Part shown: positions 23,616 to 30,205 of the stretch, in pieces
Numbering within the stretch: the first letter of the stretch is position 1
How the letters are laid out: every line of letters starts with the position of its first letter
Source: Oscillospiraceae bacterium
Lineage (GTDB): Bacteria > Bacillota > Clostridia > Oscillospirales > CAG-272
Length of the DNA: 41,318 nt
NCBI GenBank assembly: GCA_015064355.1
Contig: SVSJ01000023.1
Coordinates: 1-41,318, forward strand
Reading direction: 5' to 3'
Notes under the pieces: generated by a model
What the model was told of the DNA's origin: nothing
Database searches by the model: none
The model's input: only the letters and a program-made list of their open reading frames with translations
Position numbers and translations under genes: made by a program

Positions 23616-25172
23616 ATGGCTTTACTGAAGGAAAAGTTTTTTGAATCTCTTTCATCCGTGCTTCCCATATCTGCGATCGTGCTTCTTTTATGCATCACAA
23701 TCGCCCCGGTGAGCACGGGTGTTTTCGTGTTATTTTTACTGGGGGCGTTTATGCTGATATTCGGCATGAGCCTCTTCACCTTGGGCGCAGACATGTCAAT
23801 GCAGCCCATGGGCGAAGGCATCGGTGTTGTTATCAGCAAAAGAAAAAAAGCTTTCTTCCCCATCGTTATTTGCCTGGCTCTCGGTATTATCATTACCATA
23901 GCAGAGCCTGACCTTACGGTTCTTGCAAATCAGATCCCCGCAATTCCCAATATGGTCCTTATTCTTGCCGTTGCTGTAGGCGTTGGGCTGTTCCTCGCGC
24001 TCGCCTTCCTCCGCAACTACCTTGGAATTAAGCTCGCAAAGCTTTTACTTGTGTGCTACGCCATAGTTTTCGCCCTTGCAATATTCGCACCAAATAATTT
24101 TATCCCCGCAGCCTTTGACTCCGGCGGAGTTACAACAGGGCCAATCACAGTTCCCTTTATTATGGCTCTCGGTATCGGTATGGCGTCAATCAGAAGTGAC
24201 AAGAGATCTGCCGAGGACAGCTTCGGTCTCGTTGCACTCTGCTCTGTTGGACCTATTATGTCCGTGCTTATTCTGAGCATTTGCTTCAAGCCTCAGGCGG
24301 GCACCACCGAAACCGTTATCCCCGAGGTCATCACCACAAAGGACGCTATAATGCAGTTCGTGCACCAGATTCCGCATTATATGGAAGAGGTTGCCATAGC
24401 GTTTTTACCCATCGTAGGGGTGTTCATTATATTCCAGCTTATTTCCCGAAGATTCCAAAAGCACAAGCTTCTCAGAATCTCGAGCGGTTTCCTTTATACA
24501 TACGTCGGACTGGTTCTGTTCCTCACAGGTGCAAACGTAGGCTTCATGCCGGCAGGTTCTCTCATCGGCGGTGCTATCGCAGGCGGTAACTTCAAGTATC
24601 TGCTTATCCCTGTCGGTATGCTGGTTGGTTACTTTATCGTAGCTGCCGAGCCTGCGGTTGCTGTGCTGAAAAAGCAGGTTGAAGAGATCTCAAACGGCAG
24701 AATGTCCGGCAAATCCATCGGCATCGGCCTCTCTGTGGGTGTTGCAATTTCCGTTGGTATCGCAATGCTCCGCGTGCTGACCGGTATCCCCATTATGTAT
24801 TTCCTCGTTCCCGGATATATCATCTCCCTTGTGATCAGCTTCTTCGTACCGCCGATCTACACGGGCGTGGCGTTTGACTCCGGTGGAGTTGCAAGCGGTC
24901 CTATGACCTCCGCCTTCCTGCTGCCATTTGCGGTGGGCGCTTGTACTGCCCTTGGCGGAAACCTTATGACAGATGCCTTCGGTATCGTCGCAATGGTTGC
25001 TATGACTCCCCTTATTACCATTCAGTCCATCGGTCTCTATTCCGAGATCAAGATGAAGAGACTGCACAAGCTGGCAGCGGAAGAGATCAGCAAGATCGAC
25101 GACTGCATTATTTTCTACGACGATCTTTACACAGAAGACAACGTAAGCGAGGAGGTGAGCGTTCGTGGCTGA
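23616..25172 (+). CDS. DUF1538 family multi-pass membrane protein
   Basis: Predicted 518-residue membrane protein with about 12-14 hydrophobic helices in two similar halves. Each half has the DUF1538 signature: GADMSMQPMGEGIG and NNFIPAAFDSGGVTTGP in the first, GANVGFMPAGSLIGGAIAG and YTGVAFDSGGVASGPMTSAF in the second. The twice-repeated FDSGGV-x-x-GP loops suggest a two-fold pseudo-symmetric transporter with paired re-entrant loops. The substrate is unknown to me. The start ATG has AGGTGG close upstream. The last eight bases overlap the start of the PII-like gene, so the two are translated together, and the partner is probably its cytosolic regulator. No confident -35/-10 pair was found in 23520-23600. 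Confidence 0.88.
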   Translation: MALLKEKFFESLSSVLPISAIVLLLCITIAPVSTGVFVLFLLGAFMLIFGMSLFTLGADMSMQPMGEGIGVVISKRKKAFFPIVICLALGIIITIAEPDLTVLANQIPAIPNMVLILAVAVGVGLFLALAFLRNYLGIKLAKLLLVCYAIVFALAIFAPNNFIPAAFDSGGVTTGPITVPFIMALGIGMASIRSDKRSAEDSFGLVALCSVGPIMSVLILSICFKPQAGTTETVIPEVITTKDAIMQFVHQIPHYMEEVAIAFLPIVGVFIIFQLISRRFQKHKLLRISSGFLYTYVGLVLFLTGANVGFMPAGSLIGGAIAGGNFKYLLIPVGMLVGYFIVAAEPAVAVLKKQVEEISNGRMSGKSIGIGLSVGVAISVGIAMLRVLTGIPIMYFLVPGYIISLVISFFVPPIYTGVAFDSGGVASGPMTSAFLLPFAVGACTALGGNLMTDAFGIVAMVAMTPLITIQSIGLYSEIKMKRLHKLAAEEISKIDDCIIFYDDLYTEDNVSEEVSVRG

Positions 25173-25872
25173 TACAACTAACTCTATCGAAAGAGTACGC
25201 GCGCTCCTTGCAATAACACAGCGTGGCCACGGTAAACGCCTTGTGGAGTTTATGAGCAAAAAGGGGGTCGGATACAACCTCCGTTGCCGCGGACTTGGTA
25301 CTGCATCCTCCGAAATGATGGATATTCTCGGTCTTGGCTCGAGCGACAAGGATATCGTGATCAGCCTTGGAAAGCAAAGCGCCGTTGAGCAGGTCGTCAA
25401 GGAGTTCAGCGATTCCTTGAGTCCCGTCCGCACAGGTCGCGGTATTATGATGCTTTTCTCCCCCAATGCCGTGGGAGGACTTCTCGCAACTATCCTTACT
25501 AAAGTAAAATCTCAGCCCGCGTCCGCAGGAACGGATATGGGCAAGGAAGGAGCTGAAATTATGAAAAACGAGCACCGTCACAGTCTTATACTGATTGCAG
25601 TAAATCAGGGCTACACCGACTCCGTTATGCAGACCGCCAGAAAGGCAGGTGCTACAGGCGGCACGATCATCAAGGCACGTCTTGACTCCGAAGAGCTTTC
25701 CGAAACCTTCAGAGGTATTTCCTTTGACTCCGAAAAGGAGATTCTGGTAATTCTGGCTCCCGACAGCATCAAGGAAGAAATAATGAACTCGGTAAACACA
25801 GAGCACGGTCTCCGCACCGAAGCTCAGGGTATGGTTTGCTCCCTGCCCGTCGACAAGGCATTCAAAATATAA
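25165..25872 (+). CDS. tandem PII-like signalling protein paired with DUF1538 transporter
   Basis: Predicted 235-residue soluble protein built of two ferredoxin-like halves. Half 1 (about 10-105): RALLAITQRGHGKRLVEFMSKKGVGYNLR. Half 2 (about 124-230): HSLILIAVNQGYTDSVMQTARKAGATGGTIIKAR, where GATGGTIIKAR matches the beta-strand/loop before the PII T-loop. Classical GlnB/GlnK have one such half of about 112 residues and assemble as trimers; a tandem protein would build the oligomer differently. No Tyr uridylylation motif is apparent in the second T-loop region (LDSEELSETFRGISFDSEKE). GTG start with GGAGG nine bases upstream and an eight-base overlap with the membrane protein gene. By analogy with GlnK-AmtB it probably gates the neighbouring transporter in response to a nucleotide; this is inference. 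Confidence 0.8.
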   Translation: MADTTNSIERVRALLAITQRGHGKRLVEFMSKKGVGYNLRCRGLGTASSEMMDILGLGSSDKDIVISLGKQSAVEQVVKEFSDSLSPVRTGRGIMMLFSPNAVGGLLATILTKVKSQPASAGTDMGKEGAEIMKNEHRHSLILIAVNQGYTDSVMQTARKAGATGGTIIKARLDSEELSETFRGISFDSEKEILVILAPDSIKEEIMNSVNTEHGLRTEAQGMVCSLPVDKAFKI

Positions 25873-25880
25873 CGAAAAAT

Positions 25881-25910
25881 AAAAAGGATCCCGAAAAAGG
25901 ATCCTTTTTT
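25881..25910 (+). terminator. terminator after the DUF1538/PII-like pair
   Basis: AAAAAGGATCC pairs with GGATCCTTTTT around CGAAAAA, ending in TTTTTT. Confidence 0.9.
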
Positions 25911-25933
25911 GTAGGGGTCAACGTCCCCGACGA
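25911..25933 (+). repeat. dispersed palindromic repeat, copy 4 (truncated)
   Basis: Starts GTAGGGGTCAACGTCC and stops matching after CCCGACGAA. The downstream GTTTAAA-containing flank resembles that at 29986 and 34093. Confidence 0.7.
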
Positions 25934-25990
25934 ATTTTTACGACGTGCGATGTAAACCCAACGTCGGTTTAAATATCTCTTATCTTTTAT

Positions 25991-26014
25991 CTAAAAAAGA
26001 CACCCCAGCGGGTG
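25991..26014 (-). terminator. terminator of the KDG operon
   Basis: Minus strand GGCACCC-GCTG-GGGTGTC (one G-U pair) followed by TTTTTT, 15 bases past the kdgK stop. Confidence 0.88.
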
Positions 26015-26028
26015 CCTTTTTCTTTTAT

Positions 26029-27057
26029 TTATCTCTGGATTCTGCCGGAGCCGTCGCCGCCTGCAAGCTTTTCAACTTCAGCAACTGTAACCATGTTGTA
26101 GTCGCCTTCGATAGAGTGCTTCAGTGCAGATGCAGCTACCGCAAACTCAACGGCTGCCTGTGTGGACTTGCCGGAGAGGAGGGAGTAGATCAGACCGCCA
26201 CCGAAGGAGTCACCGCCGCCTACGCGGTCAATGATGTGGAGGTCGTACTTCTTGGAGAAGCAGTACTCGTCAGCCTTAACGTCGAAGAGCATAGCGGACC
26301 AGCCGTTATCAAATGCGCTGCGGCTTTCACGAAGGGTAATTGCAACGTACTCAAAGCCGAACTTGTCAGCCAGCTGCTTTGCAACGGACTTGTAACCGTC
26401 GTGGTTCAGCTTACCGCCGTAAATATCGGTTGCTTCAGCTTCGATACCGAACACGTCCTTTGCGTCCTCTTCGTTGGAGATGCAAACGTCAACGTACTGG
26501 CAAAGCTCAGTCATAGCAGCTCTTGCCTGGTCTCTTGTCCAGAGCTTGCCGCGGTAGTTAAGGTCGCAGGAGATCTTGATTCCTCTTGCCTTAGCTGCAA
26601 CGCAGGCCTGCTTGCAGATCTCAACAAGGTTTCCGCCCAGAGCAGGAGTGATACCGGTGAAGTGGAACCAGTCAGCGCCTTCAAAGATCTTATCCCAGTC
26701 GAAATCTTCAGGAGATGCCTTAGCGATAGCGGAGTTTGCTCTGTCGTAGATGCAAACGGAGCCACGCTGGGATGCGCCCTTTTCGTTGAAGTAGATACCT
26801 ACTCTGTCCCCTCCGCGGGTGATGAGGCTGGTGTCAACGCCGTAACGACGGAGGCTGTTAACAGCAGACTGACCGATCGCGTGTGTGGGGAGCTTTGTAA
26901 CGTAAGCTGCGTCCATACCGTAGTTGGCAAGGGAAACAGCAACGTTAGCTTCACCGCCGCCGAATGTGAATTCAACGTGGTCACACTGTACGAATCTTTC
27001 GTAATTGTAGGGCTGGAGTCGGAGCATAAGCTCACCGAATGTTATAACTCTTTTCAT
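26029..27057 (-). CDS. kdgK: 2-keto-3-deoxygluconate kinase (PfkB family)
   Basis: Predicted 342-residue cytosolic sugar kinase. The N terminus MKRVITFGELMLRLQP and FGGGEANVAVSLANYG are the PfkB N-terminal motif; DRVGGGDSFGGGLIYSLL is the C-terminal signature, whose GGGDSF holds the catalytic Asp and anion hole. Other conserved blocks (WFHFTGITPALG, SCDLNYRGKLW, SNEEDAKDVFG) are those of KDG kinases rather than ribokinase or fructokinase. It phosphorylates KDG to KDPG, which the upstream aldolase cleaves. AGAGGA lies seven bases before the ATG. It is the last gene of the minus-strand eda-SGNH-kdgK operon, 120 bases after the SGNH gene, with an inverted repeat in between. Confidence 0.9.
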   Translation of the reverse strand: MKRVITFGELMLRLQPYNYERFVQCDHVEFTFGGGEANVAVSLANYGMDAAYVTKLPTHAIGQSAVNSLRRYGVDTSLITRGGDRVGIYFNEKGASQRGSVCIYDRANSAIAKASPEDFDWDKIFEGADWFHFTGITPALGGNLVEICKQACVAAKARGIKISCDLNYRGKLWTRDQARAAMTELCQYVDVCISNEEDAKDVFGIEAEATDIYGGKLNHDGYKSVAKQLADKFGFEYVAITLRESRSAFDNGWSAMLFDVKADEYCFSKKYDLHIIDRVGGGDSFGGGLIYSLLSGKSTQAAVEFAVAASALKHSIEGDYNMVTVAEVEKLAGGDGSGRIQR

Positions 27058-27105
27058 TTGTATATCCTCTCTTGTTTTATTTTATCTTTCTCACAATTAC
27101 ATTAT

Positions 27106-27162
27106 GTGTTCCCGCCCTCTCCCGGAGGGAGCCTTATGAACATGGCGTTTGTCCGGGGACAC
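27106..27162 (-). repeat. inverted-repeat structure between SGNH and kdgK genes
   Basis: GTGTTCCC (27106-27113) pairs with GGGGACAC (27155-27162) with one G-U pair; inside, CCCTC (27115-27119) pairs with GAGGG (27125-27129). No T-run follows, so it looks more like an RNA-processing or stabilising hairpin, or a repeat remnant, than a terminator. Confidence 0.5.
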
Positions 27163-27177
27163 AAAGTAGAATTGGAA

Positions 27178-27936
27178 TTATCCTTTATACATTCCGCCGT
27201 CCACGTCGAGAACCTTGGGTCCTGTGTATGGCTCGCCGAAAATTGTCTCGTAAAGGGACTCTGCAAACAAAGCGTGCATTTCTCTTGTGGGGTGGTTGAT
27301 GTAATTTGCCAGAAGCTGTGTTACGTCAACACCGCTTTCGTAAAGTGCCTTCCATTTTGCGTAGCAGTCGCACACAGCAATACCTTTGGACAGTGCCAGC
27401 TCTTTTGCCGCGTTAATGTACTCGTCCAGTCTGCCGCCAAGCTGGTATTCCATTGTAACCTTGGCATATCCAGCTTCGCCTTCGTTGGCGTAAAGGCTTG
27501 TCTCTACCAAAGACGTGTTCATCATATTGGGGGTCATGAAGATGCAGTCTGCACCAAGCTCGTTGACCTTGTCGAAAAACGTGCCCAAGTTCCCGAGATA
27601 ACTCTCGAGGGGGTCGTTTACGTCGTTGAGACCGTAGCAGATAATAACCAGATCCGGATGGTGGCAGGCGACGTCCCGCTCGAAATTCTTTACGGCGTAT
27701 TCTGCCCACATACCGCCTACGCCGTTGTTGATAATGTTAACGGGAATGTCGGGGTAGGCTGTGTTCAGCATCATACGAAGACGTGCGTGGTAAACCGTGT
27801 CGAAGTGGTTACCCAGGTGATTGACGCAGCCGTGGGTCACGCTGTCGCCGCAAACGACCACATTGATGGGGCCGTGGTTTATATGATAATCAAGGGAGCC
27901 TTCGCGTAGGCCTTTTGCAATGTTAAATTCTTTCAT
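27178..27936 (-). CDS. SGNH/GDSL-family hydrolase
   Basis: Predicted 252-residue hydrolase without a signal peptide. GDSVTHG carries the nucleophile Ser32; NNGVGGMWAEYA holds the oxyanion Gly; YGLNDVND supplies Asn104; NHPTREMHALFA carries catalytic His215. The usual Asp three residues before the His is not present in YINHP. These enzymes are typically carbohydrate or lipid esterases; in this operon, between KDPG aldolase and KDG kinase, removal of acetyl groups from an oligouronide is a reasonable guess. ATG at 27936 is chosen because it starts right before the conserved core; the Shine-Dalgarno match is weak (AGAAAGAAA), and a longer start at 27987 would run through a dispersed repeat. Confidence 0.82.
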   Translation of the reverse strand: MKEFNIAKGLREGSLDYHINHGPINVVVCGDSVTHGCVNHLGNHFDTVYHARLRMMLNTAYPDIPVNIINNGVGGMWAEYAVKNFERDVACHHPDLVIICYGLNDVNDPLESYLGNLGTFFDKVNELGADCIFMTPNMMNTSLVETSLYANEGEAGYAKVTMEYQLGGRLDEYINAAKELALSKGIAVCDCYAKWKALYESGVDVTQLLANYINHPTREMHALFAESLYETIFGEPYTGPKVLDVDGGMYKG

Positions 27937-27980
27937 AATGTTGATTTTTCTTTCTGAACATAAGATGTGCCCGAACAAAC

Positions 27981-28005
27981 GGACCATCGGGGATGCCGGC
28001 CCCTG
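27981..28005 (-). repeat. dispersed palindromic repeat, copy 5 (inverted, diverged)
   Basis: Minus strand GCAGGGGCCGGCATCC ending GATGGTCC. It lies between the aldolase stop and the SGNH start, inside the operon. Confidence 0.6.
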
Positions 28006-28015
28006 CTTTTTAAGA

Positions 28016-28975
28016 TTACTTTACAAGGTGATAAGCGAAACCGTTGATCTCGTCTGCAAGATAGATGAACTTCATGGAGCCGTCCTTGTCGAATGTTGCG
28101 GAATCCATATCGAACTTCACGCCGCGACGGCTGAGGTGATATACTGCACGGTCAACGCTGTTTGTGGAAATAGCGATGTGGCCGCACTTGCCTCTGCCCA
28201 TACCGTTCATTACTTCAAACTCGGGAGAAACAAATGTGCTTGCAGATCTCTTGTCTGTGGGGAAGGAGAAAATGGAATTCAGAGCGTTTACGTTGTCCTG
28301 TGCTGCGTTTTCATCAGCAGAGTTGATACCGATATGGCGGAACTTGAAGCCGAGCATTGCGTCAACAGCTTCGCGAACCAACTTTGCGATACCGTCAAAG
28401 TCGCCTGCTGCGATCATTTTTGCATCAACCATCCAGCTACCACCGCAGCAGAGGATCTTGTTGAAGGAGAGGTAGTCGTTTACGTTGCCGGGGTTAACAC
28501 CTCCTGTGGGCATAAACTTAACGCCGCCGTAAGGGGCAGCCATAGCTTTGATCATCTTGATGCCGCCGGACTGTTCTGCGGGGAAGAATTTTACAACGTC
28601 GAGACCAAGGGACAGAGCCTGCTCGATACCTGTGGGGTTATTGATACCGGGAACGATTGGGCAGCCCTTTTCCTGACAATATTTAACGATCTCGGGGTTG
28701 AAACCGGGGCTTACGATGAACTTTGCGCCTGCTTCGATGGCGTCGTCAACCTGCGCCTTTGTAAGAACGGTGCCTGCGCCAACGATCATTTCAGGGTACT
28801 CTTTAGCGATAATGGAGATAGCTTCTTTAGCGGCAGCGGTACGGAAGGTAACTTCAGCGCAAGGAAGGCCGCCCTCGATAAGAGCCTTTGCAAGAGGAAC
28901 TGCGTCCTTTGCGTCGTCGATCTTGATTACCGGCACGATACCGATAAGGGATAATTCTTTGATAATATCGTTCAT
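28016..28975 (-). CDS. KDPG/KHG aldolase fused to a C-terminal VOC-like domain
   Basis: Predicted 319-residue cytosolic protein. Residues 1-207 are a complete class I KDPG/KHG aldolase: E41 in AEVTFRT, GAGTVLT, SPGF and the Schiff-base Lys129 in VVKFFPAE, then FMPTGGV. It cleaves KDPG to pyruvate and glyceraldehyde 3-phosphate. Residues 208-319 are an extra domain: GFKFRHIGINSADENAAQ, GKCGHIAISTNSVDRAVYHL and GSMKFIYLADEINGFAYHLV have the beta-alpha-beta-beta-beta pattern of vicinal-oxygen-chelate (glyoxalase/bleomycin-resistance) domains. Normal Eda is about 210 residues. The role of the extra domain is unknown; oligomerisation or ligand sensing is possible. ATG at 28975 has AGAGGT six bases upstream; an in-frame start at 29035 lies upstream of the -10 box. 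First gene of the operon. Confidence 0.88.
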   Translation of the reverse strand: MNDIIKELSLIGIVPVIKIDDAKDAVPLAKALIEGGLPCAEVTFRTAAAKEAISIIAKEYPEMIVGAGTVLTKAQVDDAIEAGAKFIVSPGFNPEIVKYCQEKGCPIVPGINNPTGIEQALSLGLDVVKFFPAEQSGGIKMIKAMAAPYGGVKFMPTGGVNPGNVNDYLSFNKILCCGGSWMVDAKMIAAGDFDGIAKLVREAVDAMLGFKFRHIGINSADENAAQDNVNALNSIFSFPTDKRSASTFVSPEFEVMNGMGRGKCGHIAISTNSVDRAVYHLSRRGVKFDMDSATFDKDGSMKFIYLADEINGFAYHLVK

Positions 28976-29022
28976 TTTCTTACCTCTTTTCTGATTGGGA
29001 AAAATCATATTTTTACGTATAT

Positions 29023-29051
29023 ATTGTACTACCAAACGCGGTTATTGTCAA
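29023..29051 (-). promoter_or_regulatory. promoter of the aldolase-SGNH-kdgK operon
   Basis: Minus strand TTGACA (29046-29051), 17-base spacer, TACAAT (29023-29028). Leader of about 45 bases. Confidence 0.8.
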
Positions 29052-29150
29052 TGGGAAAAAGTGCAATTAGGGGGAGATTTATACTTGCTATACGCACCGA
29101 GCACAGGAATACTCGCTCCGTTGCTCTGCCGAGGTTGCGCAACGTAAAAC

Positions 29151-29376
29151 ACTGCGCGTGAGGCGCAATATTTGCCTACGCGGCTGGCGCACAGGGATAC
29201 TCGTGTCGTACCCCTGTGAACCCCGGCACCAAAGAGTAGAGGAACACTTGCGTGTTCTGATTCTCTCCTCTTTGGAATCTCCTCTCTTGGCACAACGTGC
29301 AGGTTAAATTCGTTAGTTCACCTTCCGTGGCTTCACCAGTTTAGTAAGGCTAAATCGTTTGTTGGGTTTCGAATTA
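29151..29376 (+). ncRNA. structured repeat element, unit A (candidate RNA)
   Basis: No credible coding sequence. Stems: CACAGGG (29190-29196) with CCCTGTG (29212-29218) plus inner TAC/GTA around TCGTGTC; AAAGAG (29231-29236) with CTCTTT (29268-29273), extended by AGAG/CTCT, with an apical AACAC-TTGC-GTGTT hairpin; AGGT/ACCT around ATTCG (29301-29323); and TTTAG-TAAGG-CTAAA (29340-29354). Unit B at 29727-29967 has the same order, loops and spacing but different stem sequences that still pair, so structure rather than sequence has been kept. Strand is inferred from GNRA loops in the neighbouring cluster. It may be an RNA or a palindromic mobile repeat. Confidence 0.6.
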
Positions 29377-29384
29377 GCATAGTC

Positions 29385-29710
29385 AATTAAACCTATGGTT
29401 TAGTTTTTCTGAATTTAGAAAAGCCAATGTTAGTGAAAACATCTGTGCCAAATCGAACCGAGGCGGGCGAGTTTTCACTATGCGTGAAGACTGTAAGCCA
29501 AGGACGACCACACTAATAAGCTTCTACTCTCGTTGAAAACAAAGGGGGAATTCTTAAAGGGGGAAATTGAGCCTGCTCCTTTCCCCCTTTAAGTGCCTGG
29601 ATTCATAAGGAGGTGGCATGAACCTCCTTATGTTCCGTGCGAAAGCACGGGTGGTATATATCGCTTTGTGCGAACAAAAAGAATCCCACCCCCGAGGATT
29701 TCATCCTCGG
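29385..29710 (+). ncRNA. cluster of strong hairpins between units A and B (candidate RNA)
   Basis: Successive stems: TAAACC-TAT-GGTTTA near 29388-29402; TTTTCT/AGAAAA near 29406-29422; TAGTGAAAAC (29431-29440) with GTTTTCACTA (29471-29480); 14 perfect pairs between 29553-29566 and 29580-29593; 11 pairs between 29604-29614 and 29622-29632; CCGTGC-GAAA-GCACGG (29635-29650); TTTGT-GCGA-ACAAA (29665-29678); and CCGAGGAT-TTC-ATCCTCGG (29692-29710). GAAA and GCGA are GNRA tetraloops only when read on the plus strand, which points to a plus-strand RNA. Short reading frames here are repeat artefacts. Confidence 0.55.
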
Positions 29711-29726
29711 TTCGTTCGGTTTTTGC

Positions 29727-29967
29727 ACTGCGCGTGGGGCGCAATCTTTGCCTACGCGGCTGGCGCAAAAAGCACTACGCGTGAGGCGCCCCAGGAGGTT
29801 CGTGCCACTCCCTGGGGAACCCCGGCTCTCAAGGAGGGAGGCTTGCGCTGATTCTCCCTCCTTAAGAATCCTCCCTCTTGGCACCACGTGCACAGCAGAT
29901 TCGCAAGGATGCTGTCCGTGGCTTCACCAATTTAGTAAGGCTAAATTGATAGTTGGGTTTCGAATTA
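29727..29967 (+). ncRNA. structured repeat element, unit B (candidate RNA)
   Basis: Stems: CCCCAGG (29789-29795) with CCTGGGG (29811-29817) plus inner GGT/ACT around TCGTGCC; AAGGAGGGAG (29831-29840) with CTCCCTCCTT (29854-29863), ten perfect pairs, with apical GC-TTGC-GC; ACAGCA (29892-29897) with TGCTGT (29910-29915) enclosing ATTCG; and TTTAG-TAAGG-CTAAA (29931-29945). Conserved single-stranded blocks shared with unit A include AACCCCGG, TTGC, CTGATT, CTTGGCAC and CCGTGGCTTCACCA. The end, GTTGGGTTTCGAATTA, is identical in both units. Confidence 0.6.
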
Positions 29968-29985
29968 ACACAGGGGTTTTAAATT

Positions 29986-30013
29986 GTAGGGGACGGCGTC
30001 CTCGACGTCCCGC
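29986..30013 (+). repeat. dispersed palindromic repeat, copy 6
   Basis: Same core as copy 1 (GTAGGGGACGGCGTCC). It is followed by a TCAGGTTTAAACC flank and, at 30076-30104, by a nine-pair hairpin CGAGGTTTC/GAAACCTCG that recurs in modified form after copy 8. Confidence 0.85.
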
Positions 30014-30139
30014 CTATCAGGTTTAAACCGCACGACGGACTGTCGGGGCCTGAGTATTGCCTAACGCCAAATTCGCGAGGTTTCCATGACACGGAGAAAC
30101 CTCGGATATCTATTATCTATTATCTTTTTTATTCCCCAG

Positions 30140-30168
30140 TTGACATATAAGTTGTTTTTTGCTATTAT
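30140..30168 (+). promoter_or_regulatory. promoter of potABCD
   Basis: TTGACA (30140-30145), 17-base spacer, TATTAT (30163-30168). Confidence 0.8.
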
Positions 30169-30205
30169 ATAGTTAATAGTTTAATTTTGGAAATGAGGCG
30201 AAAAG

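Noticed and set aside
25945-28954. Two long plus-strand open frames opposite kdgK, the SGNH gene and the aldolase gene
   Set aside because: They are antisense shadows of three well-supported genes; the composition (many Cys, Val, Asn) follows from codon bias on the other strand.
29048-30026. Several short open frames in the 29 kb region on both strands
   Set aside because: They cross the hairpins and repeated units, resemble no family, and their repetitive residues (CASRVGK-like) arise from the DNA repeat itself.
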